DNA from: Jaltomata sinuosa
Lineage: Eukaryota; Streptophyta; Magnoliopsida; Solanales; Solanaceae
NCBI GenBank assembly: GCA_003996215.1
Contig: QJPP01001908.1
Span: 430,275 to 494,274, forward strand
Direction of reading: 5' to 3'
Length of the DNA stretch: 64,000 bases
Part shown: positions 36,001 to 47,520 of the stretch, one piece after another
Layout of the letters: every line of letters begins with the position of its first letter
Position numbering within the stretch: the first letter of the stretch is position 1
Position numbers and translations under genes: made by a program
The notes under the pieces: model-generated
The model's input: only the letters and a program-made list of their open reading frames with translations
Databases searched by the model: none
What the model was told of the DNA's origin: nothing

Positions 36001-36307
36001 GGAGCTTAGCTTTAGTTTATCTTTTGCTTCATGTACTCTATTACCTTTCAGAGACATCTGTATATATTGTTTTGGATCGTTTGCACTTCATGTATGTAGT
36101 TTTGGCTCTATACTATGATACCAGGTCTTGGGGTTTGGTTTAGTTTCCGCATATGTATATATATATATATCCCTGTTATCTATTCTCTTCGTCTTGTTCC
36201 CTTATTTGTTAGATAGTAGCCCATTACTAACTGTCCTAGGCTACGGGGATTGGTTCACCTACCGGGGGTTGTAGGTTCCATCATGACCGAGAAATCGGGT
36301 CGTGACA
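33053..36307 (+). repeat. K3 3' LTR, full length, 3.25 kb
   Basis: It starts TGTAATGACCCTTCTGG ten bases after the pol stop and ends GTCGTGACA at 36307. The purine tract before it is poor (AGTAGTGGATGA). The first 1.54 kb is absent from the 5' LTR. It holds C12 plus a G-box, a TATA-like box and a (TA)n run near 36155-36170. Confidence 0.92.
33940..34118 (+). promoter_or_regulatory. Candidate promoter of K3 3' LTR: C12, G-box, TATA
   Basis: A C12 run (33940-33951) runs into CACGTGG, a plant G-box core (33951-33957). TTATATATAG at 34111-34120 is a TATA-like box about 160 bp further on. The 5' LTR has lost this part, so only this copy could drive outward transcription. Confidence 0.4.
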
Positions 36308-36451
36308 CTATCGATTCTCCTCTTTGGTAGATATGTGTATTATATCTCTTTGTTCTCCCTTGATATATGTGTTCCTTCTTGCAGATCAACAACTGTCAAA
36401 GTTCTTGGTCAAGCTCTTGAAGGTAATAATTCGTCTTCTGTTGCATCCAAA
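36308..36451 (+). other. Possible host gene remnant, copy 1 right
   Basis: After K3 the sequence resumes with CTATCGATTCTCCTCTTTG, then a possible 5' splice site GGTAGA. A CTTCTTGCAG acceptor at about 36382 precedes a frame reading RSTTVKVLGQALEGNN and then SSSVASK, ending where the H LTR begins. The same frame is open in copy 2 with three changes. I do not recognise the protein. A chance open frame cannot be excluded. Confidence 0.35.
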
Positions 36452-37792
36452 TGCACACGTAAGTGCATGTGATTGTACAGGTATAATAGGATTTTGAGTC
36501 CAGATATCGTACACACATGGACTTGTAGATTAACTATTTACTAAATTAAACTTATGCTAACTATTTATTCACATATAAAAACTCCAATTATATTATAAAT
36601 TAACTAAAGAAAAAAGAAAAAAAACTAATGAACAATTAACTAGACAACGAGCAAACTTTTATTTAATCAATGAGATGAAATCGATCTAGGGCTATGGATT
36701 CACCAGCAATCATGTTAGGTAATCAGTTGAACTGACTCTGATTTTCTATCGGGTTAGTAATTGCAAGTTAATATTACTTTATTGAGCATTTTTTCCAACA
36801 ACTTTAAGACTATTCGACTATTTCTAACGCCTATATTCCTATGATTGTTGATTGATAGTGAAGTGCATATGATATGTCATTTGTATCAACCGAACAAGGC
36901 TAACATGTATATTCATATCCAGGTTAGCAAATCATTCCCCTTTCCTTATAAAGTTCACAACCAAGCTTTACTTCTTCATATTACACACGTAAATTCCCTC
37001 TTTCGAGTCCAATTTATGATCCACAGATAGTATTTGAATAGTGATCAAGCAAATAAATAATTAAGATAAAGAAAGTAAATAACCACACGAGTCATAGCAT
37101 AACGATAAATATCTTAACAAGTCAATTCAAGTTTATATCACAACAATTATGAAGCAACCATAATCCTAGAATGAGAAGTTTAACTCCACATAGACATGAA
37201 GAATTATAACATATCATCCAAAGAAAAATATAAAAATAAATAAATACTGAGAAGAAAGATAAAACTAAAAAATTTTGGCCTCCACGACGGTTCTTAGCTC
37301 TTCTTAGGTCAAAAGTTGTATAAAAATCGTGTTTAGGATGTATTTATAGAGTTCCTAAAAGTCTCGAGAAGAAATTACCCTTAAAATCAGATCAAAAATT
37401 GGCCCAGAATTGCACTGGTGCCTTTGTGGGCGCCCCATCATAATACTTTTGGAAAGTAGCCTATGTTGGCCGAATTTTCACTATGGCATCGCCCCAGGCA
37501 ATGCCTAGTGCCCGCCATAGGCCATTTTTTGCCTCTGTCTCAATTTTTCTTTACTTTAAGTTTCCTTACTTGGTCTTGCATCTCTATACTAGTTCTGCAT
37601 TAGCGTTTTTGGCTTCTACTCATATTTCAAAGCTCACACGCATCCAATTTGTGTCCGAACTCCATCATTTCTATCCTACATATCAATGTAAGCAATATAA
37701 GAGTAATTCATGCAATTGAAGCTCAAAACAACACTATAAAGCACCAAATGTGAGGCAATTGATAACAAAAATGTATAACTTATAGCCTCACA
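36452..37792 (-). repeat. H LTR (Athila-like), duplication copy 1
   Basis: A 1341-bp LTR on the minus strand. It starts TGTGAGGCTATAAG (37792) and ends GTGTGCA (36452), as in the related LTRs G and J. Its other border runs into H internal sequence. The flank beyond its 3' end is the possible gene remnant. Confidence 0.8.
37341..37350 (-). promoter_or_regulatory. Candidate TATA box of H LTR, copy 1
   Basis: Minus strand TCTATAAATA, downstream of a GC-rich block with GCGGGC, GGGGCG and GGGCGCC words (37420-37515). The counterpart in copy 2 is at 42752-42761. Confidence 0.5.
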
Positions 37793-39255
37793 TAAACACC
37801 CCACACTAAGACTTTTTCTCGTCCTTCAGTAAGCAATTAACTCTATATCCCTTCTCTAGCTAGATCTATGCTAATTGAACAAATCTACTCAAGCTAAGGC
37901 TATAATGACCACAAAGAAAAAATAGCAAGCTCTCATTACAACAAGCTTACCTATTCAACACAATTGAAACTCATGAATAACTACTTCAAGACCTTTTAGT
38001 CTCAAGAACTGACTCTAAGATATCGGCACACTTATAAGTCACCAAATCAAGAGATCAAACATTCACCTATCTTTCGTTAACCATGTGCCCTCACAAAATA
38101 AGAGAGTTGCCTATATTCACTAACAAGTATACAAAATATCACATATTTAGGCATATGAATAATATTATGCTATGCTCCCTCTCACAAAGAATTTCACTTG
38201 CAACATATGATGAACCATAGGTTTTCCCTTAGTGTAAATACTCCACTAATATAAGAACATCAAATTTAAGATCAAGTAGGACTTTCAGGGTTATAATGTA
38301 GGCTAAGAGATGGGTTGAAATTATTTTGGATAAGATAGTGATTATACTCCCTAAGCACTTTAATATATCACAATTTTTTCATCATTATTTTGGCACCATC
38401 CTCAATCATTTAACACTTTTTTCTACTCTTCTCACCAATTTTTTTTTGTTTTTCCATCTCTTTAAGAAAGTTCACACGTCATTAGCAAGGAACAATCAAA
38501 TTATTATTATTTTTATTTTTTTCTTGTTCCCTACTAATAGCATATGAATCTTTAAACACTTGCACCCTTAGTGTTTTCACAGTCTTCCAACTTTAACTAT
38601 TCCCTTTTCCCTCTCTTAATCCTTGCAAACTCTTATTTTTCAATTAAAGTGCTTAGTAGTTTTGAGATCAAATTCAAGGCCAAATAAAAGAAAGGGATTT
38701 AGCCTCATTCATGGTTACCAACAAAATAGGCTAAAGGCTCAACGAGGTTAACTAAGATCACTTGTGCATAGGTAAAGAGAAGGATAAAAATATGGCTAGT
38801 AAAAACAAACCTATAACATCTCCTAAACTCAACATTCTTTTTCCACTTTGCAAACACAATGGACAAGTTCTAGACATCAATACGAAAGCATGGAGTATCA
38901 TAAAATTCCTAGCATACATGGCATATGTTTGACTCAAGACGGATCCATATCAACCCTCGATCAAGCAAACAATGACAATAGTTCAAGCCAATAATCATAC
39001 AAGAGTCATGACTTGCATCATTCACTTTTTCACAGCAATCTTTTGAATTAAGAACAAAAACTTGCATCATTCGGTCAATTTAGCACCTAACCCGAGAACC
39101 TAGCATTCAAATGGACCTAATGACCACCTAACTCCTAGTGAGTAACTTTTCTTAAGACGACCATCAACCATCCATCATCGGAAAAAGTCTTTCCAAAGAA
39201 AAAAATGTAAAAACTACTAAAAATAAAATGTTATCTGGTTCAAATGGCCCGCTGG
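37793..39255 (-). other. H internal 3' region, copy 1, non-coding
   Basis: About 1.46 kb between the H LTR start and the opposite-facing LTR G. Just inside is the minus-strand motif AGTGTGGGGTG, typical of the 3' part of Athila-like elements. No gag or pol domain was found, so H is only the 3' end of an element cut by G. Confidence 0.6.
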
Positions 39256-39677
39256 TGTGAGGCTAAAAATTATGAAATTAAGCTATAGACTGCCTCACAT
39301 TTTACTTGTTTTATGATACTTTTGAGATTACTTTAAATGAAGTACGCTTATGTAGCTTGTCTTGATGTGTAGGTTAAAAGATGAAGGATTTTGCACAGAT
39401 TTGGAGTATATTAGAGAGATATTGGAGCTTTGAAGTCCAAATAGGAGCTAAGAATGATGATCTGGAGCATGTCCATGGAAATAAGATCAATACGGGAGAT
39501 TAATGGAAGCAAAACAATGAAAAAAGGCAAAAAATTCATTATAAAAGGGCCCTGGGTGCCGCCCAAGGTGACCTTGTAGTGCAAGGGAGTAGAAGTCCAT
39601 GTGGGCTACCCCAATGCACTATGGCACTGCACAAGGTAACACCACAGGCAATATTTTGTCCTAGTTTGGTTGGGTTT
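39256..39677 (+). repeat. LTR G, first 422 bp, copy 1
   Basis: It begins TGTGAGGCTAAAAATTATG and follows copy 2 (44693-45114) until the duplication join, where it switches to the K2 LTR. Confidence 0.88.
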
Positions 39678-40256
39678 TGTGATGGTATGAGGATCGGTGG
39701 GTCTGAGGCCGTGGGTTGGGATAGCTGGATACCAGGTTAGTATGATCTTGATATGAACGGTGAACAACCCTATCTTAGTGTAGTTGTGTTCATTTACATG
39801 TATCTATGTATGCATTTTAGCTGGTTCATTTTATATATTTGGGTTATGGTACGATTTGACGAGAAATAAATGTCTCAGTGAATTAATAAGGAAATTCTTC
39901 TTTTTTCATCTTATGGTTTTCAAATTAAGGAAAGATTTCACTAGATTGTTCTAATTATTAACTTTTAAACTCAAAATGCCCCTTTTTCAAATGACTGGAG
40001 CTTCGGGGAGAGCATCCTTCTATCATCACTGATTTTAGCTATTAAAAAGGGAAAATGGCTTCTTTCACTATAAAACTCGTATTACTTAGGAGGAATTGTA
40101 CCTCATTATTTTAATGATTTCTAAGTCATAAAATACTACTATTTATGCACTTGGTCTGAGAAATGACTTTGGACTTTACTTTTATGTTGATCTGTTGGCA
40201 TATATTGGTTAGCTCCGGCGGCCCCGTTAGAACTTTTGGGGTTTTACTTTGCGGTG

Positions 40257-40305
<49 letters not shown>

Positions 40306-41171
40306 GTCCCATCAGGATAATCTGGGTTTTGTTTGATTAAAAATTGATTATGTTAATGGTATCCATTGATAGGCTCCGGCGGACTGCAAGGACATTCTAG
40401 GTATTATTGTACAGTATTTATTGATGAGATCCAGCAGCCTATGAGATGAATAAGGATTTTTTCATTACTGCACTGGACACATTTTATCACATTCATTTCA
40501 TATTGCATATCTTTACTATCGTAGCCTTGTTTGTAATTAGCATTTTTTGTTGTACGCACCTTCCAGGCTTATGGGTTTTCCGGGTAGGTTATAGATAGAT
40601 TATTGCTTTATTCCTTCCATTTTATTTACTCGTACTTCTCCTTATTATCTAGTTATGACTTGTTATTTCCTTCTGACCCATCTTTCATACCTTTGGGTTT
40701 ATATTCGCATTTTGTTATTCTTATATCTTATTTAAGCTCCGTTGACCTATGATGCCTACTGGGTACTGTGTGTGATATACTTATGCTACACTTTTGCATC
40801 TTTTTTCTGATGCAGATCCTAGTACGATTTTTTGCCATTGACGTCGTCCTCGTGTAAAGTTGCTGACGGGAGATATAGGGTGAGCTCTTGATGATCAGAG
40901 TTGACTTTCAGAGACTCCTCTATATTTGTTGTATTTATCTAGCACATCTATGTTGTAGCAGCTCTTGTATCAACTGACACTAGGTCATGAGGGAAATCTT
41001 GTATATTTTGTCCTCTTCCCTCCCTATTTATTTTTGCTTGTTTATTTTATCTTCTGCTTTTGCTTTGTTCTAATGTTACCCCATTACTTGTGGTTATGGG
41101 CTAAGGATTTGGCTTACCTACAGGTGGGTTATAGTAGGTGCCATCGCGACTTGAGTTTTTGGGTCGTGATA
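39678..41171 (+). repeat. K2 LTR end, duplication copy 2
   Basis: A repeat of 24125-25631, ending GGGTCGTGATA like the original. It includes an (AT)n run at 40261-40305. Confidence 0.9.
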
Positions 41172-41862
41172 CATCTATACACCTAGGGTCACCATATACG
41201 TACATTCATACTTGTGATCGACAATTAATGACATTCAGGTCATCTTGACTATTTAAAAATTATATAAGACTTTTGTGTACACTATTTACCAACCGTCATT
41301 CATTTTCATTTTTATGTTGCCAATGATATTTCTTGTGGCTCTGTGGTACTATTTCACTGTCGTGGCATTAATAATCCTTGTCACACCTCCATGACCACAA
41401 CTTACCAAGCCAAAAATTTCCAATCTTAAGTTTTTTTTTAATTTTAATTTATGCCTATTCGACCAATTTTATAATTATGATTTAAACTCCAAGTCCAAAC
41501 AATTAACAATCAAATAAATTAGAAAAAATCCATCCCAACTAATGACCCACAAAAAACCTACAAACAACATTGGGAAACTATCTACCGTATCTAAGACATA
41601 TTTCATTTGTATCTCTATCCATTCCTTTTTGTGCGCCGCTAAAATCCTCTCTCTATCTCTATCTTTTCAATGAGTTCCTCCATTAGTGTGCTTTTCTATT
41701 TCCAGTCTTCCTTATCCTCTATCGATTCTCCTCTTTGGTAGAGATGTGTATTATATCTCTTTGTTCTCCCTTGATTTATGTGTTCCTTCTTGCAGATCAA
41801 CAACTGTCAAAGTTCTTGGTCAAGCTCTTGAAGTTAATAATTTGCCTTCTGTTGCATCCAAA
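41172..41862 (+). other. Possible host gene remnant, copy 2 (uninterrupted)
   Basis: Full-length version of the segment split in copy 1. It shows the CT-rich stretch (41648-41670), the join CCTTATCCTCTATCGATTC where K3 lies in copy 1, the CTTCTTGCAG acceptor-like site (about 41786-41795) and the frame STTVKVLGQALEVNN. It ends at the H LTR border (41862/41863). Confidence 0.4.
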
Positions 41863-43203
41863 TGCACACGTAAGTGCATGTGATTGTACAGGTATAATAG
41901 GATTTTGAGTCCAGATATCGTACACACATGGACTTGTAGATTAACTATTTACTAAATTAAACGTATGCTAATTATTTATTCACATATAAAAATTCCAATT
42001 ATATTATAAATTAACTAAAGAAAAAAGAAAAAAAACTAATGAACAATTAACTAGACAACGAGCAAACTTTTATTTAATCAATGAGATGAAATCGATCTAG
42101 GGCTATGGATTCACCAGGAATCATATTAGGTAATCACTTGAACTGACTTTGATTTTCTATCGGGTTAGTAATTGCAAGTTAATATTACTTTATTGAGCAT
42201 TTTTTCCAACAACTTTAAGACTAATCGACTATTTCTAACGCCTATATTCCTATGATTGTTGATTGATAGTGAAGTGCATATGATATGTCATTTGTATAAA
42301 CCGAACAAGGCTAACATGTATATTCATATCCAGGTTAGCAAATCATTACCCTTTCCCTATAAAGTTCACAACCAAGCTTTACTTCTTCTTATTTCACACG
42401 TAAATTCCCTCTTTCGAGTCCAATTTATGAGCCACAGATAGTATTTGAATAGTGATCAAGCAAACAAATAATTAAGATAAAGAAAGTAAATAACCACACG
42501 AGTCATAGCATAACGATAAATATCTTAACAAGTCAATTCAAGTTTATATCACAACAATTATGAAGCTACCATAATCCTAGAATGAGAAGTTTAACTCCAC
42601 ATAGACATATAGAATTATAACATATCATCCAAAGAAAAATATAAAAATAAATAAATACTGAGAAGAAAGATAAAACTAAAATTCTTCGGCCTCCACGGCG
42701 GTTCTTAGCTCTTCTTAGGTCAAAAGTTGTATAAAAATCGTGTTTAGGATGTATTTATAGAGTTCCTAAAAGTCTCGAGAAGAAATTACCCTTAAAATCA
42801 GAACAAAAATTGGCCCAGAATTGCACTGGTGCCTTTGTGGGCGCCCCATCATAATACTTTCGGAAAGTAGCCTATGTTGGCCGAATTTTCACTATGGCAT
42901 CGCCCCAGGCAATGCCCAGCGCCCGCCATAGGCCATTTTTTGCCTCTGTCTCAATTTTTCTTTACTTTAAGCTTCCTTACTTGGTCTTGCATCTCTATAC
43001 TAGTTGTGCATTAGCGTTTTTGGCTTCTACTCATATTTCAAAGCTCAGAAGCATCCAATTTGTGTCCGAACTCCATCATTTCTATCCTACATATCAATGT
43101 AAGCAATATAAGAGTAATTCATGCAATTGAAGCTCAAAACAACACTATAAAGCACCAAATGTGAGGCAATTGATAACAAAAATGTATAACTTATAGCCTC
43201 ACA
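41863..43203 (-). repeat. H LTR (Athila-like), duplication copy 2
   Basis: 1341 bp, the same length as copy 1, with the same ends (TGTGAGGC at 43203 and GTGTGCA at 41863 on the minus strand). A TATA box lies at 42752-42761. Confidence 0.8.
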
Positions 43204-44692
43204 TCAACACCCCACACTAAGACTTTTTTTCGTCCTTCAGTAAGCAATTAAATCTATATCCCTTCTCTAGCTATATCTATGCTAATTGAACAAATCTACT
43301 CAAGCTAAGGCTATAATGACCACAAAGAAAAAATAGCAAGCTCTCATTACAACATGCTTACCTATTCAACACAATTGAAACTCATGAACAACTACTTCAA
43401 TACATTTTAGTCTCAAGAACTGACTCTAAGATATCGGCACACTTATAAGTCACCAAATCAAGAGATCAAACATTCACCTATCTTACGTTAACCATGTGCC
43501 CTCAAAAAATAAGAGAGTTTCCTATATTCACTAACAAGTATACAAAATATCACATATTTAGGCATATGAATAATATTATGCTATGCTCCCTCTCACAAAG
43601 AATTTCACTTGCAACATATGATGAACCATAGGTTTTCCCTCAGTGCAAATACTCCACTAATATAAGAACATCAAATTTAAGATCAAGTAGGACTTTCAGG
43701 GTTATAATGTAGGCTAAGAGATGGGTAGAAATTATTTTGGATAAGATAGTGATTATACTCCCTAAGCACTTTAATATATCACAATTTTTTCATTATTATT
43801 TTGGCACCATCCTCAATCATTTAACACTTTTTTCTACTCTTCTCACCAATATTTTTTTTGTTTTTCCATCTCTTTAAGAAAGTTCACATGTCATTAGCAA
43901 GGAACAATCAAATTATTATTATTTTTATTTTTTTCTTGTTCCCTACTAATAGCATATGAATCTTTCAACACTTGCACCCTTAGTGTTTTCACAGTCTTCC
44001 AACTTTAACTATTCCCTTTTCCCTCTCTTAATCCTTGCAAACTCTTATTTTTCAATTAAAGTGCTTAGTAGTTTTGAGATCAAATTCAAGGCCAAATGAA
44101 AGAAAGGGATTTAGCCTCATTCATGGTTACCAACAAAATAGGCTAAAGGCTCAACGAGGTTAACTAAGATCTCTTGTGCATAGGTAAAGAGAAGGATAAA
44201 AATATGGCTAATAAAAAAAAACCTATAACATCTCCTAAACTCAACATTCTTTATTCCGCTTTGCAAACACAATGGACAAGTTCTAGACATCAATAAGAAA
44301 GCATGGAGTATCATAAAATTCCTAGCATACATGGCACATGTTTGACTCAAGACGGATCCATATCAACCCTCGATCAAGCAAACAACGACAATAGTTCAAG
44401 CCAATAATCATACAAGAGTCATGACAATGAGCCTAAGTATCTCAAAAGAAGTCATTCACTTTTTCACAGCAAGCTTTTGAATTAAGAATAAAAACTTGCA
44501 TCGTTCGATCAATTTAGCACCTAACCCGAGAACCTAGCATTCAAATGGACCTAATGACCACCTAAATCCTAGTGAGTAACTTTTCTTAAGACGACCACCA
44601 ACCATCCATCATCGGAAAAAGTCTTTCCAAAGAAAAAAATGTAAAAACTACTCCTAAAAATAAAATGTTATCTGGTTCAAATGGCCCGCTGG
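43204..44692 (-). other. H internal 3' region, copy 2, non-coding
   Basis: Counterpart of 37793-39255, about 26 bp longer, mainly because copy 1 has a small replacement near 39007. A minus-strand ORF of 77 codons (44350-44117) has no known domain. Confidence 0.6.
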
Positions 44693-46046
44693 TGTGAGGC
44701 TAAAAATTATGAAATTAAGCTATAGACTGCCTCACATTTTACTTGTTTTAAGATGCTTTTGAGCTTACTTTAAATGAAGTACGCTTATGTAGCTTGTCTT
44801 GATGTGTAGGTTAAAAGATGAAGGATTTTGCACAGATTTGGAGTATATTAGAGAGATATTGGAGCTTTGAAGTCCAAATAGGAGCTAAGAATGATGATCT
44901 GGAGCATGTCCATGGAAATAAGATCAAGACGGGAGATTAATGGAAGCAAAACAATGAAAAAAGGCAAAAAATGCATTATAAAAGGGCCATGGGTGCCGCC
45001 CAAGGTGACCTTGTAGTGCAAGGGAGTAGAAGTCCATGTGGGCTGCCCCAATGCACTATGGCACTGCACAGGGTAACACCACAGGCAATATTTTGTCCTA
45101 GTTTTGTTGGGTTTGGTCTTTTCGACCAAAAACCAGCTCGAAACCCCCCAAAACCCTATAAATACTACTTTTCTTTAGATTTTTAGTAGACTTAACATGG
45201 AGAATTGAATTGGAGGAAATCAATACTTTCGAGAGAAAAAGGATCCTCTACCTAGGTTTTTATTTTACTTTTACTTTTTATGATTGAATCTGTACTTATT
45301 CATTAATTATTGCATTTGTAATCAGTTCATAAGTTGCTAAACTCATAGTATCTAGGACTGTGGATGAATATGAATGTTGTTATTTGAATGTTAAGACAGT
45401 TTAATTGGGTTTCCACTATTGAGTTGGTTATCTATCTTTTCACTTAATTACATGATTTTCTGGCCAATTATTAAGTACTATCTATGGTTTGTAAGTTGGA
45501 CTAGGAATAGAGAACTTGCATTCACAATAAGAAAATATAGAGCTTGGTCCTGAAACCCTTTTAGGGAGGATAATTTGATAATATGGATAAGATTATACCC
45601 GTTAGACTTGCTTAGTTGATATGGAAGATTAATCACATGCACTTCACTATCGACTGATGACCATAGGTATATAGGCATTGGAAATAGTAGAGTAGGTGTA
45701 GAGGCACTTTCGAAAGATGCTCCATATTGCGAATATCAACCCACAACTAGTAACTCATGAAATCATTGAGGCTAGTTAATTGATAACTCAACTGGATAAT
45801 TCTAAGTCTGCAACCCTAGATCACTAATCATCTTTGAAATCACAAAACAACTTAAAACCATCTTAAGTATTACAATTGGTAATATAAGTTAATAATCTAA
45901 ACCAAACACTTTTATCTAATTCACATCACTAAATAGTTGGAATAGGAATTTGTTTTAGTTATCAATTCATTTATTCCCCGTGGAATCGATAATCTAGACT
46001 TACAAGTCTTCTATTACTTATCAGACCGTATTCACTAGCGTGTGCG
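44693..46046 (+). repeat. G 5' LTR, about 1.35 kb
   Basis: The start is TGTGAGGCTAAAAATT, the end about GCGTGTGCG, and the length is nearly that of the H LTR. The right border was set from H and J and may be off by a few bases. The first 422 bp is part of the duplication. Confidence 0.75.
45157..45164 (+). promoter_or_regulatory. Candidate TATA box of LTR G
   Basis: TATAAATA in the context AACCCTATAAATACTACTT, downstream of a GC-rich block (44988-45095). This is a strong plant TATA box. Copy 1 of the duplication stops before reaching it. Confidence 0.6.
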
Positions 46047-46065
46047 AAAGAATGTAATAAGTTTT

Positions 46066-46083
46066 TGGCGCTGTTGCTGGGGA
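46066..46083 (+). other. G primer binding site
   Basis: TGGCGCTGTTGCTGGGGA, close to the TGGCGCCGTTGCCGGGGA site of Athila elements (from memory, complementary to tRNA-Asp). It lies about 20 bp after the LTR end. Confidence 0.75.
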
Positions 46084-46182
46084 ATTGTTAGAGATTGATA
46101 TTCTATTTTGAGTTTTTATTAAACCTGTTCAGTTTCTACTTTTGGTTGTTGTTTTTTTTACATTAAAGGTTTCAAGCAGTGT

Positions 46183-47520
46183 ATGCCAAATACGAAAAGT
46201 CAAGGCAGTCCCTTAATTATATTTGATCATGAAATTAAAAGAACTACGAGAAGATTCAGAATTATGGATGACCAAATCAACAAAAACTTGAATCCTGATG
46301 GAGTACAAGAGCCCGTTGGGGCGCAGGAACCATATTGTGCTTAATGTATCTAGGCTAAATTGTGAGAATACCTCCAAGGAAATAGTTAAGCCATCAATTA
46401 TGGGTAACTTTGAACTGAAAGAAGGAATGGTACAGCTAGTGTATAACACTAGCCAATCTTCGGGTTAACCCTACAACTTTATTGAAGGACTGAGACCAGA
46501 GTCTAAGTAACTTTTAGATGCTACAGTTTAAGGGAAAATCTTGTCCAAGAGCAGGGATGAAATAGAAGCACTGCTCAATCTTATTTGTGTAGGTAATAGA
46601 GACTATCAAGAGCCGAGTAGAGTGTTCTCCTTAACTTCATAGAAAAATCCAGGGAAACTAAAGTTAAATGATGTAACAGCCATAAAGGCTGAAATTCGGC
46701 ATCTTACCAGCTTAGTGATGAAGTGTTTGATATCCCAAGGTTCAAGTCAAGTTCAACATGTCCAAGCAACCAGTATTATGTGTGAGCGATGTGGTGAAAC
46801 CACACCTATTCAGGTTGTCCTCAAAACCCAAAATCTATAATTTATGTAGGGTAACGATATTATAGAATGAGTTATCAAGGTAATTGCTATGGGTAAAATT
46901 ACAGAAATCACCCAAATCTTTCTTGGGGACGTAATTAGAAATAGCAATTTACAAAACCACAAGCTCAAGTAAGTAGTTTGCTTAAAGACACCTTCAAGTA
47001 GTTTGTAGCTCAGACTCAACTGTTCAATCAAGCTCAGTACCTAATTAATAAAGATCATAAGAAATTTATTGATGAGGAACACTATAGTTGGGTCAGTTAG
47101 ATGCAGCATTACATGTGATATTTTAAGGGGAATTACTTAGTGATATAGACAAAAATCCAAAGATAATGGTTGACGCAGTCACCTTGAGGAGCATAAAAGA
47201 TTTAGAAGTAGAATCTCAAAGAAATGGGAGACAAAATTAAGAGTTGAGGTCTACACTCAAGAAAGAGAAAGAGATTGATGAAATAGAAAAGTTGATTGAA
47301 GAGTTAACAGTCAAGCCACACCACCAATCCCGCAGAGATTTGAGAAACAGAGAGTTGACAAGGCTTGGTCGAGCTTTCTAGACATATTAAAGCAGGTACA
47401 TGTGAATATCGCATTGGTAGAGTTATTATAGGAGGTACCAAAATATGCCAAGAATTTGAGAAGTATAGTTGCAAATAAAAGGCACCTCATAGAGTTAGAG
47501 ACAATTGCACTCACTGAAGA
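46183..47520 (+). pseudogene. gag: G gag (Athila-like), broken
   Basis: Structural polyprotein. It starts MPNTKSQGSPLIIFDHEIKR, then breaks into several frames. Recognisable parts are ANFELKEGMVQLV-like sequence (46400), YNFIEGLRPESK with a stop (46470), AIKAEIRHLTSLVMK (46680) and a Cys-containing CERCGET piece (46790). Near 47335-47500 one frame reads RFEKQRVDKAWSSFLDILKQ, VHVNIALVELL and LIELETIALTEECGSRI, the conserved Athila region just before protease. There are many stops. A 69-bp piece of it (47376-47444) reappears at 50552. Confidence 0.8.

Larger units (their letters stand above)
26179..36307 (+). mobile_element. K3: Tekay-like chromovirus, best preserved coding region in the window
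   Basis: It comprises a 5' LTR remnant (1.7 kb), tRNA-Met-type primer site, gag, protease-RT-RNase H, integrase with chromodomain, and a full 3' LTR (3.25 kb). Gene order and the C-terminal chromodomain place it in the Tekay/Del branch. The first 1.54 kb of the 5' LTR is missing exactly at the left junction, and no target duplication is visible. Three gag stops, two frameshifts, two stops in the nucleocapsid-to-protease linker, four stops in the RNase H-integrase frame and a changed protease active site make it inactive. Confidence 0.9.
24122..39677 (+). repeat. Tandem duplication, copy 1 (split by K3)
   Basis: The two outer parts, 24122-26178 and 36308-39677, together make a 5.4-kb unit that repeats directly at 39675-45114. 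In three samples totalling 645 bp I counted 16 substitutions (about 2.5%), plus small indels. The inner 26179-36307 is the K3 element and has no match in copy 2. Confidence 0.92.
39675..45114 (+). repeat. Tandem duplication, copy 2 (uninterrupted)
   Basis: It carries, in order, the end of the K2 LTR (to 41171), the non-TE segment (41172-41862), H (41863-44692) and the start of LTR G. Its left edge joins a G-type LTR to the K2 LTR. At the join both parents share TTT (39675-39677). Its right edge runs on into the rest of LTR G without a break. Confidence 0.92.
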
